In this document: piece by piece, positions 8,907 to 17,110 of the stretch
Layout of the letters: each line of letters starts with the position of its first letter
Numbering within the stretch: position 1 is the first letter of the stretch
DNA from: UBA1046 sp964624395
Lineage (GTDB): Bacteria > Bacillota > Clostridia > Saccharofermentanales > DTU023
DNA length: 39,408 nt
Reading direction: 5' to 3'
Assembly: GCA_964624395.1 (NCBI GenBank)
Contig: CAZUWY010000012.1
Location: 1 to 39,408, forward strand
Position numbers and translations under genes: made by a program
The notes under the pieces: generated by a model
Database searches by the model: none
The model's input: only the letters and a program-made list of their open reading frames with translations
Told to the model about the DNA's origin: nothing

Positions 8907-9944
8907 CTAATTAAACTGTGACAGGAAACGCAGATCACCACTGTGAAACAGTCTGACATCGTCAATGCCATAGCGCATCATGACTAGGCGGTCCAGGCCG
9001 ATATTAATATAAAAACCGCTCCACTCCTCCGGATCAAGACCTGCAGCTTTAAGCACATTGGGATGGGGTGTGCCGCCGGGCATCACTTCTATCCAGCCGC
9101 TGTGCCTGCAAACACGGCAGCCGGCTCCGTGGCACATCTGGCATTGCATGTCAATTTCAAAACCGGGTTCAACAAAGGGGAAAAAGCCGGAGCGCATTCT
9201 GGTCTTGACTTGATGGCCGAAGATTTTCTCTAATATCGTATCGATCAAAAGCCGGCCCGAAGCGAAGGGGAAGTTTTTATCCACCATCATAGCCTCATAC
9301 TGGAAAAAAGCGCGCTCATGCCTGGCATCGGTAGATTCATTGCGATAGACCCTGCCCGGATAAACAAAGCGGGCGGGAGCGCCATATTTTTTCAGGAATC
9401 TGACACTGGCGCCGGTGAGATGAGGTCTCAGGCATAGTCTTTCAGCTCCAGTGGATTTTTCAGTCCCTTCCAGCCAGAAAGTATCCATCGATTCTCTGGC
9501 CGGGTGATAGGGAGGGAAGTTCAAATTGTCAAAGGCATAAAGCTCGCTGGTGATCTCATCTTCTGCAAAGATAACAAAGCCCAGCGAGTGAAAGGCATCG
9601 TTTAAGTCGTAGCACATCTGAGTAATCGGGTGAAGGCCGCCGGCAGCAGGCTTGATGCCCGGCACAGTCAGATCCAGATAATAATCCAAGGCTGGAGCAT
9701 TGGCACTAATTAGCTCTTTTTTTTCCTCGATCATCTCCTGCAGCAATTCTTTTATCTTATTGGCCGCCTGACCTACGCTTTTTCTTTCCTCCGGCTCAAG
9801 GCCGCCCAGACTTTTAAGTACAGTCGAGAGCTCACCGCTTCTACCCAGATATGCCTGTGTGATCCTGGAAATTTCCATTTCGCTCTTTGCCTCGTCCAAG
9901 GCTGAAATGGCAGCTTCTTTAATTTTCTCCAGTTTAGCTAACAT
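8907..9944 (-). CDS. pheS: Phenylalanyl-tRNA synthetase alpha subunit
   Basis: The catalytic alpha chain has 345 residues from the ATG at 9944. This start is preferred over the upstream in-frame ATG at 10025 because AGGAG lies directly ahead of it, and because the N-terminal coiled coil (LAKLEKIKEAAISALDEAK) is where family members begin. Class II synthetase motifs are present: motif 2 around RVYRNESTDARHERAFFQYE and motif 3 GLDRLVMMRYGIDDVR near the end. A short Cys-rich insert (QCQMCHGAGCRVC) is common in bacterial PheS. No T-box leader (AGGGTGGNACCGCG) is present upstream, unlike many Bacillota pheST operons, so another control, or none, applies. Confidence 0.97.
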   Translation of the reverse strand: MLAKLEKIKEAAISALDEAKSEMEISRITQAYLGRSGELSTVLKSLGGLEPEERKSVGQAANKIKELLQEMIEEKKELISANAPALDYYLDLTVPGIKPAAGGLHPITQMCYDLNDAFHSLGFVIFAEDEITSELYAFDNLNFPPYHPARESMDTFWLEGTEKSTGAERLCLRPHLTGASVRFLKKYGAPARFVYPGRVYRNESTDARHERAFFQYEAMMVDKNFPFASGRLLIDTILEKIFGHQVKTRMRSGFFPFVEPGFEIDMQCQMCHGAGCRVCRHSGWIEVMPGGTPHPNVLKAAGLDPEEWSGFYINIGLDRLVMMRYGIDDVRLFHSGDLRFLSQFN

Positions 9945-10108
9945 TTTTAACTCCTGTGCTCTTTCAAAAATCTCTCTCAATATTGTATACAAATAATCAA
10001 TAACCATAATAGCCGATTCTGTCAATTATTTAGTTGTTTCAATCCCTAAAATCACTTTGCATAAATCTCATTGCCGCTAGATTAATTATCTCGCCTGAAA
10101 TATTCAGC

Positions 10109-10114
10109 TATAAT
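10109..10114 (+). promoter_or_regulatory. Possible -10 box for the S9 peptidase gene
   Basis: A perfect TATAAT lies 34 bases upstream of the peptidase start codon, in the divergent region between pheS and the peptidase gene. No good -35 hexamer is visible at 16-18 bases; the best is TTATCT at 10086-10091. The call rests on the -10 box and its spacing to the gene. Confidence 0.4.
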
Positions 10115-10147
10115 CAAGGGGCTAAGAAATTTTGGAGGCTCAAGAAA

Positions 10148-12208
10148 ATGTCAGATATTTCCACAACAAAAGATTGGCCGGCAAAAAGAATGATTGATGC
10201 CAGCTGGCTGGCAGAGCTTAGATTTCTCTCCTCCTTGACAGCCAGCCCTGATCATAAAAGGGCGGCTTTTATTGTCAAACAGGCAGATCTGGAAAATAAT
10301 GACTATCTTTCCTCCATCTGGCTGTTGCAGGCAGGGAAAACAAGGCGACTTACAGGGCAGGGGCAAGAATCTTCCTTTATTTTTCTCGATGATAAAACTT
10401 TGCTCTTTCCTGCCCGGCGGACAGCAGAGCAAAAGAAAAATAAGAATCACAGCTATTTTTATCGCATCAGAACTGATGGAGGTGAGGCAGAGTTTTTCTT
10501 TGCTTTGCCGCTTTTAGTAGAAGAAATTGTCTTCTGGCAAGATGACTGCTATCTGGTCCGAGCCAAAACAGATATTAATAAAAAGGATGAATGGAAGACG
10601 TCAAAGCAGACTTTGCCAGCAGCTGGCAAAAAGGAGCAAGACTGGTTAATGCAACTGGACGAGATACCTTTTCGCCAGGACAATTTTGGTTCCTGCCAGA
10701 GCTTGCGCACGAGGCTTTTCTTTTATGATGCTAAAAAAGAGCAATTGACTCCTATCAGCGAGCTTGATCAGGATGTCAAAGAAATGAGATTTGATCCACC
10801 GAAAAATAAAATGCTGGTCAGAATCAATGACCGCAGTTCAACAAGAAAAAATAGAGCCAGCCTTTGTGATGATCTCTATGAGCTAGACCTTGCCAGTCTG
10901 GAAATGAAGGCCATCTACGATAAAAGAGATTTACAGATCGGCCCGGCCTTTTACTGGCAAGGCAAAATATTTGCTCTGGCCAGTGATATGAAAGATTTCG
11001 GCCTTAATCAAAATTACCAGCTCTACTCATGGCAGCAGAAAAATTTACTGACCGAATTTTCTGACCAGGAGATTTTATTTGGCAATTCAATCTGCTCAGA
11101 TATTCGTCTGGGTTCTGCAAACGATATTTTTGTGCTCGCTGATGAAGTCTATTATCTTTCCACCAGCGGCGGGGAGGGGCAGCTAAAAAAGATCGATGCC
11201 AGCGGCAGCTCCAAAACAGTGATTGCGGGAGCTGGCTCAGTGGAGGATTTTGTTTTTGTTGACAATGACCTTTATCTGATCGGTTTTTATGCCAACCGCC
11301 CCCAGGAGATCTACCGCCTGCAAAATAATGATCTCAAGGATGAAGACTCCAGCTTTAGTGCTCCAGAAGATTTGCAAAGGATTTCTCATTTCAATGATGA
11401 TGCCATGCAGGGCATAGAAGCGATGCCAGCTGAAAGCCTAAATATTGAGATAAACGGTGATCTGATTGAGGGCTTCGTTATCCGGCCGCAAAATTTCGAG
11501 CAGGGAAAATCCTATCCCGGCATTCTAGACATTCACGGAGGGCCAAAAACAGCCTACGGGACTTCATTATTTCATGAGATGCAGCTGCTTTCAGCCAGAG
11601 GCTATTTTGTCTTCTTTTGCAATCCGCATGGCTCCGACGGCCGCACTGATGAATTTTCAGATCTGAGGGGCAAATACGGCACAATCGATTATGAAGATCT
11701 GCTCAGTTTCACCCAGGCGGTATTAGCCCAATATCCGCAGATCGATGAGCAAAGGCTGGGGGTGACGGGAGGTTCCTATGGCGGCTTTATGACCAATTGG
11801 ATCATTTCCCATACTGATCAGTTTAAAGCAGCTGTGACACAGCGCTCAATTATGAACTGGCTATCCTTTTACGGCAATTCCGATATCGGCTATTTCTTCA
11901 CGGAAGATCAAAATGATGCCAGCTTTTACACCCAGGAGGGTCTTGAAAAACTCTGGGATCATTCCCCTTTGAAATATGCAGCTAGGATCAAAACACCCAC
12001 CTTGATTATCCATTCAGAAAAGGATTTTCGCTGCCCGATCGAGCAGGCCTACCAGCTATTTACGCTCTTAAAATACAGAGGGATCGACAGTAAAATGGTC
12101 ATCTTCAAAGACGAGTCGCATGAATTATCCCGCAGTGGCAAGCCATTGGCCCGGATTGAGAGATTAGAGCAGATTGCAGACTGGATGGATAAATATCTTC
12201 AGCTCTGA
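10148..12208 (+). CDS. S9 family serine peptidase (acylaminoacyl/prolyl oligopeptidase type)
   Basis: This 686-residue protein has an N-terminal beta-propeller-like half with WD40-like repeats and a C-terminal alpha/beta-hydrolase domain. The nucleophile motif is GGSYGGFM with Ser543. The likely acid is Asp626 (HSEKDF) and the base is His658 (ESHELSRSG). The segment ILDIHGGP about 90 residues before the nucleophile is the oxyanion part. The frame is open from 10034, but ATG 10148 has TGGAGG 12 bases upstream and matches the family start. No signal peptide is seen, so it is probably cytoplasmic, trimming short or N-acylated peptides. That fits an organism importing peptides. Exact specificity cannot be read from sequence. 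Confidence 0.92.
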   Translation: MSDISTTKDWPAKRMIDASWLAELRFLSSLTASPDHKRAAFIVKQADLENNDYLSSIWLLQAGKTRRLTGQGQESSFIFLDDKTLLFPARRTAEQKKNKNHSYFYRIRTDGGEAEFFFALPLLVEEIVFWQDDCYLVRAKTDINKKDEWKTSKQTLPAAGKKEQDWLMQLDEIPFRQDNFGSCQSLRTRLFFYDAKKEQLTPISELDQDVKEMRFDPPKNKMLVRINDRSSTRKNRASLCDDLYELDLASLEMKAIYDKRDLQIGPAFYWQGKIFALASDMKDFGLNQNYQLYSWQQKNLLTEFSDQEILFGNSICSDIRLGSANDIFVLADEVYYLSTSGGEGQLKKIDASGSSKTVIAGAGSVEDFVFVDNDLYLIGFYANRPQEIYRLQNNDLKDEDSSFSAPEDLQRISHFNDDAMQGIEAMPAESLNIEINGDLIEGFVIRPQNFEQGKSYPGILDIHGGPKTAYGTSLFHEMQLLSARGYFVFFCNPHGSDGRTDEFSDLRGKYGTIDYEDLLSFTQAVLAQYPQIDEQRLGVTGGSYGGFMTNWIISHTDQFKAAVTQRSIMNWLSFYGNSDIGYFFTEDQNDASFYTQEGLEKLWDHSPLKYAARIKTPTLIIHSEKDFRCPIEQAYQLFTLLKYRGIDSKMVIFKDESHELSRSGKPLARIERLEQIADWMDKYLQL

Positions 12209-12242
12209 TTTGCCGATGAAATTCGTCAATTTGTACAAGAAA

Positions 12243-12327
12243 GCCTCAATCATGTTTGATTGGAGGCCATGCAAAGGATTAAATCTTTGTAAACATTTTC
12301 TTGATGGTTTAATCCTCTTTACTTTTG
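12243..12327 (+). terminator. Two stem-loops after the S9 peptidase, probable terminator
   Basis: The first hairpin (12243-12267) pairs GCCTCAATCA with TGATTGGAGGC with one bulged base. The second pairs AGGATTAAA (12275-12283) with TTTAATCCT (12308-12316) over a 24-base loop and is followed by CTTTACTTTT. Neither has a compact loop plus a clean T-run, so it is a weak intrinsic terminator at best. It lies 34 bases after the stop codon and before the phosphate-transporter gene. Confidence 0.4.
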
Positions 12328-12465
12328 TACTAGACTATTGTTTGGACTAAATAAAGTATAGATAAGCAGATCTTGATTATTCAGGAGAGAGATTTTTTAC
12401 TTAAAGATGCGATCAAGGGCAAGGAGATCAAAATTGATTTGTAGCTGCTTTGTTTGGGGAGGAAT

Positions 12466-14310
12466 ATGAGTCTATTTGACCTTTTACCACTGATAGGGGG
12501 TCTGGCCTTATTCCTCTACGGTATGAATCTGATGAGTGTGGGCCTGACCAGACAGTCCGGCTCAAGACTTCAGGGTATTCTCGAACATCTCACCTCCAGC
12601 CGTTTCAAAGGAGTGATCCTGGGAGCTGGCGTAACTGCCATCATCCAATCATCTTCGGCCACAACCGTGATGATGGTCGGCCTGGTCAATGCGGGTATTA
12701 TTGGGCTCAACCGAGCTATCCCGGTTATTATGGGTGCTAATGTTGGTACGACGGTCACTGCCTGGATCCTCAGCCTGGTGGGTCTGGAGGGCAGCAGTCC
12801 GCTTTTGAAGATGCTGAATCCCATGTCCTTTACTCCCTTGCTGGCGATTACCGGTGTTGCCTTCATCCTCTTTAGCAAGGATGAAAAAAAGAATAATCTG
12901 GCCAGAATACTGCTGGGCTTTGCTGTTTTGATGTACGGCATGGATTCGATGTCGGCAGCAGTTACACCGCTGGCAAAAATAGAGGGTTTCCAAAGGCTGT
13001 TTTTAGCTTTCTCTAATCCCCTGCTCGGTATTCTTGTCGGTATGGGCCTGACTGCCATTATTCAGTCATCCTCAGCTTCAGTCGGTATTCTTCAGGCCCT
13101 CTCCAGAGCGGGAGCGGTAAGCTTTGGAGCAGCTATTCCAATCATTATGGGTCAAAATATCGGTACGACGGTAACTGCCATGATCTCGTCAATTGGCGCC
13201 AATCGCAATGCCCGCAGAGCCGCTGTTTTTCATCTTTCCTTTAATGTGCTCAGCACTTTAGTTTTCACCATAAGTTTTTATTCCTTAGAGGCCCTGCTCA
13301 AGTTTAATTTTTTAGATGACACTATCAATCCGGTCTGGATTGCGATTGTGCAGACTTTATTTAATTTTCTCGGCATGCTCATTTTGCTGCCTTTCACCAA
13401 TCTGCTGGAAAAGCTCACCAGGGCCATTATCCCTAGCAGTGAGGAGGATAGGATTGCCACAGAAATTGAAGAAAGATTCAAACTGCTGGATGAAAGATTT
13501 TTCGATACACCCGCACTGGCGATTGAACAATGCCTGAAACTTGGTCGGGATATGACGGAAAAGACCCAGAAAGGCCTACTGGCCTCCTTAGAGCTTTTGT
13601 CGCAATACAGTTCAGAGGGTCTGGCTGAAGTTATGGCACTTGAGGATCTGGTTGATCGCTATGAGGATAAACTGGGCAGCTATATGGTCAGACTTACCGC
13701 CAGAGAACTGCAGGAAGAAGAATACAAGACGGTCAATATCTGGCTGCAAAACATTAATGATCTGGAACGCATCTCCGATCACACTGTACATATTGCCCGC
13801 TCAGCAGAGGAAATGCATCAGAAGAATCTGATCTTTTCAGAAGAGGCCAGGGCGGAGATGGAAATCTACATTGCCGCAGTTGTCGGAATAGTTGAGATTG
13901 CTTTTAGAGCATTGAATAGTGATGATCTGGAACTTGCCACCAGAGTTGAACCTCTGGAGGAGGTAATTGACCGCCTCAATGATGAGTTGCAAACTAGGCA
14001 TATTAACCGCCTGACCAACGGCAAATGCACATTAGAACATGGCTTTATCTTTAATGACCTGATCACGAGCTTGGAACGCGTTGCCGACCACTGCAGTAAT
14101 ATCTCGGTCTCCATGATTGAAATCCACGCTGATGGTTTTAATACGCATGAATACTTGGCCCAGGTCAAAAATGACAGCAGTGCTTTCAGAAAAATGTATG
14201 ATGATTACAGAGATGTCTACCGGCTGCCGCCGGACATGCACAGCCGCAGCAACGGCAGTAATGGGCGGGATGAGAGCTTTGTCAAGATCCTAAACGCTGA
14301 TCAGCCATAA
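12466..14310 (+). CDS. Na+/phosphate cotransporter with C-terminal PhoU-like domain
   Basis: The 614-residue membrane protein belongs to the Na/Pi-cotransporter II family found in many Gram-positive bacteria. Two internally related membrane halves each carry the signature QSSSA (IIQSSSATTVMM near residue 62 and IIQSSSASVGIL near residue 202). Each also has a GANVGTT or GQNIGTT loop, as in the eukaryotic NaPi-II inverted repeat. From about residue 330 a soluble helical PhoU-like region follows, with an EDLVDRYEDKL helix and a DLERISDHTVHIAR helix. A frame-open TTG lies four codons upstream, but ATG 12466 sits right behind GGGGAGG and is preferred. It probably imports or balances phosphate; phosphate export by PhoU-linked relatives is an alternative. 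Confidence 0.92.
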   Translation: MSLFDLLPLIGGLALFLYGMNLMSVGLTRQSGSRLQGILEHLTSSRFKGVILGAGVTAIIQSSSATTVMMVGLVNAGIIGLNRAIPVIMGANVGTTVTAWILSLVGLEGSSPLLKMLNPMSFTPLLAITGVAFILFSKDEKKNNLARILLGFAVLMYGMDSMSAAVTPLAKIEGFQRLFLAFSNPLLGILVGMGLTAIIQSSSASVGILQALSRAGAVSFGAAIPIIMGQNIGTTVTAMISSIGANRNARRAAVFHLSFNVLSTLVFTISFYSLEALLKFNFLDDTINPVWIAIVQTLFNFLGMLILLPFTNLLEKLTRAIIPSSEEDRIATEIEERFKLLDERFFDTPALAIEQCLKLGRDMTEKTQKGLLASLELLSQYSSEGLAEVMALEDLVDRYEDKLGSYMVRLTARELQEEEYKTVNIWLQNINDLERISDHTVHIARSAEEMHQKNLIFSEEARAEMEIYIAAVVGIVEIAFRALNSDDLELATRVEPLEEVIDRLNDELQTRHINRLTNGKCTLEHGFIFNDLITSLERVADHCSNISVSMIEIHADGFNTHEYLAQVKNDSSAFRKMYDDYRDVYRLPPDMHSRSNGSNGRDESFVKILNADQP

Positions 14311-14484
14311 TTATCTTCTTTGCTGGACTCTTTAGGATAAAAATTTAATTTACCATTTCTTACGAATCTCTGCCTGCTGCAGTGCTATAATTTGGCTGAG
14401 GAAAAAGCTTTGCAGCAGCAGCGGTTTTGCTCTGAAGTTGAAACAGGCGCAGACATAAATTTGGCTGGTGAAATAGAGGTAGTG

Positions 14485-15123
14485 ATGGAATTTGAAGGGG
14501 AAGATAAGCTGGTAGACAATGAAGCCGGCCCGGATAAACAAGCAGAAGAACTGCGCAGGCTGCGGGCGGAAGGATATTACCAAGCGGAGTCAGGCAAGAG
14601 ACTTAGCAATCTGCAAAAACTGGTAGCTGCTGGCATGCTGGCGGCTCTTGTCACTGTCGCCACTCTTTTGGTGCAGATACCAACACCTTCCAGAGGTTTC
14701 CTCAATCTGGGCGATGTAGTGGTCTTAGTTTCCGCCTGGATTTTAGGACCAGCCTACGGAGCAGCAGCAGCAGGTATCGGGTCCATGCTGGCAGATCTGA
14801 TTGCCGGCTATGCCATGTTTGCTCCGGGAACTTTGGTTATTAAAGGCCTGGTGGCATTTTTGGCCGCCAGCCTGTTTAGGATTTTTTCACTGAAGAATAA
14901 AAAAAGACATATTGCAGCGCGCCTGTTCAGCGGCGCTGTGGCGGAGCTGTTCATGGTTTTTGGATATTTCATCTACGAGGCTTTGATTTTAGGCATGAGC
15001 TGGGGTGCTTCTGTCGGTGTTGCCGGCAATCTCAGCCAGGCTGCTTTTGGCCTTGGCGCCGGCTTTATTATTATTACTTTGCTGGAGCGCCATCCCTATA
15101 TAAAAGCGAAGATGGCCTGTTGA
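14485..15123 (+). CDS. ECF transporter S component (substrate-binding membrane subunit)
   Basis: The 212-residue integral membrane protein resembles the ECF S-component group related to PF07155/HmpT-like proteins. The hallmark is the segment FLNLGDVVVLVSAWILGP, followed by GAAAAGIGSMLADLIAGY and the APGTLVIKG loop. About six membrane helices follow a charged cytoplasmic N-terminus of some 40 residues. Such proteins bind a vitamin or precursor and borrow a shared EcfAAT energising module, which is not in this window. Start choice: the frame is open from a TTG at 14392, but that codon touches a TATAAT box (14386-14391). Transcription from there would begin downstream of it, so ATG 14485 (GAGGT box 4 bases upstream) is used. 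The roughly 90-base leader shows no riboswitch I recognise. Substrate unknown. Confidence 0.8.
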   Translation: MEFEGEDKLVDNEAGPDKQAEELRRLRAEGYYQAESGKRLSNLQKLVAAGMLAALVTVATLLVQIPTPSRGFLNLGDVVVLVSAWILGPAYGAAAAGIGSMLADLIAGYAMFAPGTLVIKGLVAFLAASLFRIFSLKNKKRHIAARLFSGAVAELFMVFGYFIYEALILGMSWGASVGVAGNLSQAAFGLGAGFIIITLLERHPYIKAKMAC

Positions 15124-15148
15124 TGAGATTGAAAACCTGATCTGATGA

Positions 15149-15190
15149 TTGAAAATATATTTGCCTGGCCATAAAATATAGCCGCGGCTA
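15149..15190 (+). promoter_or_regulatory. Promoter with a 12-bp palindrome at the transcription start
   Basis: A TTGAAA -35 (15149-15154) and TAAAAT -10 (15172-15177) are separated by exactly 17 bases. The perfect palindrome TAGCCGCGGCTA occupies 15179-15190, that is, just after the -10 and over the expected start site. It is GC-rich in an AT-rich spacer, which makes an operator plausible. The UPF0340 gene starts at 15212. Confidence 0.5.
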
Positions 15191-15211
15191 GAGAAAGGAA
15201 AAAGATAATAT

Positions 15212-15850
15212 ATGACAGCAGATTTTGAGGCTTACAAAGCGAATGGAAATTACGAGATTGATCTGGAAAAGGCTGATGACGCTTTTTTAGACCAGATTAA
15301 AAAGGAGGCGAGCCAGGCGGTAGAAGAACTGTTGGCAGCAACTTATCTCAAGCCGGGTTCAATTGTTGTAGTCGGCTGCTCCAGCAGTGAAGTGGGCGGA
15401 CATAAAATCGGATCATATCCCAGCCTGGAAATAGCCAATGTTATCTACGATACAATAGCTGAGATCCTGGAGAAAAACGGGCTCAATATAGCGGCCCAGT
15501 GCTGTGAGCATCTAAACCGCTGCCTGATTGTAGAAAGAGACGTACTTCCTCAGGCAGAGATAGTTAATGTAATACCCTGGAAGAAGAGCGGTGGTTCTTT
15601 TGCCAGCAGAGCATATGAAATGATGCGTGACCCAATCGCAGTAGAAAAGATCAGAGCGGATGCGGGCATAGATATTGGTGATACCTATATCGGCATGCAT
15701 CTCAAAGATGTGGTGGTTGTGGTCAGAACCAGCGTTAAGAGCGTCGGTTATGCCCATCTCACCGCTGCCCGCACCAGACCGAAATTTGTCGGCGGGGAGA
15801 GGGCCAGATACGATGAGGCTTTAGCCAGAGGATATAAACAGGATAAATGA
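15212..15850 (+). CDS. UPF0340/TIGR01440 family protein (YwlG-like)
   Basis: The 212-residue soluble protein matches the YwlG/DUF436 family, known from many Bacillota but without an established reaction. The diagnostic segment GCSSSEVGGHKIGSYPSLE lies near residue 55. A second conserved block CCEHLNRCLIVERD is near residue 95, and the Cys pair there could bind metal, which is an inference. The C-terminal block GYAHLTAARTRPKFVGGERA is also typical. The start has AGAAAGGA upstream. Its stop overlaps the start of the AI-2E-type permease gene (ATGA at 15847), so the two are translationally coupled. In other genomes ywlG lies near glyA or upp; that is not the case here. Confidence 0.9.
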   Translation: MTADFEAYKANGNYEIDLEKADDAFLDQIKKEASQAVEELLAATYLKPGSIVVVGCSSSEVGGHKIGSYPSLEIANVIYDTIAEILEKNGLNIAAQCCEHLNRCLIVERDVLPQAEIVNVIPWKKSGGSFASRAYEMMRDPIAVEKIRADAGIDIGDTYIGMHLKDVVVVVRTSVKSVGYAHLTAARTRPKFVGGERARYDEALARGYKQDK

Positions 15851-17100
15851 AGAGGAAGCGCCCAAAAGAATTCTTTCGCAACTGGCTGCAGATAATTGTC
15901 ATCATGGGCAGCTTTGTCTTCCTGGTGATTTATTTAAATGACGTTATCTACGGCATAAGAAGAATTATTTCGGTCTTAAATCCGGTAATCATCGGCGCTT
16001 TTCTTGCCCTTATTTTGAATTTGCTTTTAGTCAAGGTGGAAAGAATTTATTTCCCCAAAAGCAAGAAAGAGCTTATTCAAAAAAGCAGGCGGGCGGTCTC
16101 TCTTTTAATTTCAGTTTTGATTGTTCTGGCTGTAATTGCCTTGATCCTGGGCCTGGTCATACCGCAGCTGATAAAAGCCATTAATATTGTCTCAGAGGGC
16201 CTGCCGAGGGTTTACGAGGGCTTTGTCAGCTGGGCTGAATCCAATCAGTCCTTGCCTGCTTTTTTGCGAGATCGCATTCTTGAGTCAGATTTTGACATGA
16301 ATAAGCTTGTCGAGAAAATGATGACCGGACTGCAGGACTGGATCGGCAGCATCGCCACTTTGCTGGGGCGGATTGTTTCAAGTATTGTCGATATGATCTT
16401 TTCCATCATCCTGGCGATTTACCTGCTGGCCAACAAGGAAGCTTTGCTTACTCAGTCCAAAGAGCTAGCTTTTACCTATCTGCCCCGCAAGGTCAATATT
16501 TCACTCTCACATGTTTTGATCGTAGCCTACGATTCCTTTGTTTCCTATTTCGGTGGTCAGATACTGGATGCTCTTATTTTGGGAATTCTGACCGGTCTGG
16601 GCATGGTGATCTTAGGTCTGCCCTTTGCCCCCGTTGTTGCCAGCGTGGCTGGCATCTCAGCTTTAATCCCGGTTTTCGGGGCTTATATCAGTAATTTTGT
16701 CGGTGTTCTTTTAATCCTGACGGTCAGCCCGGTCAAAGCGCTGATTTTCTTTGTCTTCATGATTTTGCTCCAGCAGGTTGACAACAGCCTGATCTATCCT
16801 CGAATTGTTGGCACCAGAGTAGGTCTGCCCTCTTATCTGGTCCTGATTGCAATTATCCTGGGGGCAGGGTTTGGCGGTATATTTGGTATCTTGATCGCAG
16901 TGCCGATCATGGCTACGATTTACCGCCTGATTAAAGAGGATACCGAATTTAGAAATAAGGATAAAACGCAAAGTGAAATGGATCTGATCCTGGCTCAAGC
17001 TAATAAGACGAGGCTGCAGCGGGAGTCACCCATGGCTGATTTAGGCAGCCCGGATGAGGCTTTGGCAAATGAAAGTTCAGACAGCAGTCCTGAAGATTAA
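15847..17100 (+). CDS. AI-2E family transporter (YtvI/YdiK-like permease)
   Basis: The 417-residue membrane protein has about eight hydrophobic segments and the PF01594 layout. Two N-terminal helices come first, a soluble stretch around residues 90-170, and then the C-terminal helix bundle. Visible landmarks are GQILDALILGILTGLGM, the ISALIPVFGAYI loop and the LLQQVDNSLIYPRIVG segment. Family members are assigned roles from AI-2 signal export to Na+/H+ antiport, so the transported compound is open. The last 45 residues are polar and acidic and look disordered. It overlaps the upstream UPF0340 gene by four bases. Ten bases separate its stop from the convergent ATP-grasp gene. Confidence 0.9.
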   Translation: MKRKRPKEFFRNWLQIIVIMGSFVFLVIYLNDVIYGIRRIISVLNPVIIGAFLALILNLLLVKVERIYFPKSKKELIQKSRRAVSLLISVLIVLAVIALILGLVIPQLIKAINIVSEGLPRVYEGFVSWAESNQSLPAFLRDRILESDFDMNKLVEKMMTGLQDWIGSIATLLGRIVSSIVDMIFSIILAIYLLANKEALLTQSKELAFTYLPRKVNISLSHVLIVAYDSFVSYFGGQILDALILGILTGLGMVILGLPFAPVVASVAGISALIPVFGAYISNFVGVLLILTVSPVKALIFFVFMILLQQVDNSLIYPRIVGTRVGLPSYLVLIAIILGAGFGGIFGILIAVPIMATIYRLIKEDTEFRNKDKTQSEMDLILAQANKTRLQRESPMADLGSPDEALANESSDSSPED

Positions 17101-17110
17101 TTCAGTTTGA

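Noticed and set aside
9945..10147. T-box riboswitch upstream of pheS
   Set aside because: The core AGGGTGGNACCGCG is absent on the minus strand and there is no long leader with a terminator before pheS.
14392..14484. TTG start for the ECF S component, or a vitamin riboswitch in its leader
   Set aside because: The TTG lies directly after a TATAAT box, so it would be before the transcript begins. The leader matches none of the THF, preQ1, TPP or FMN patterns I know.
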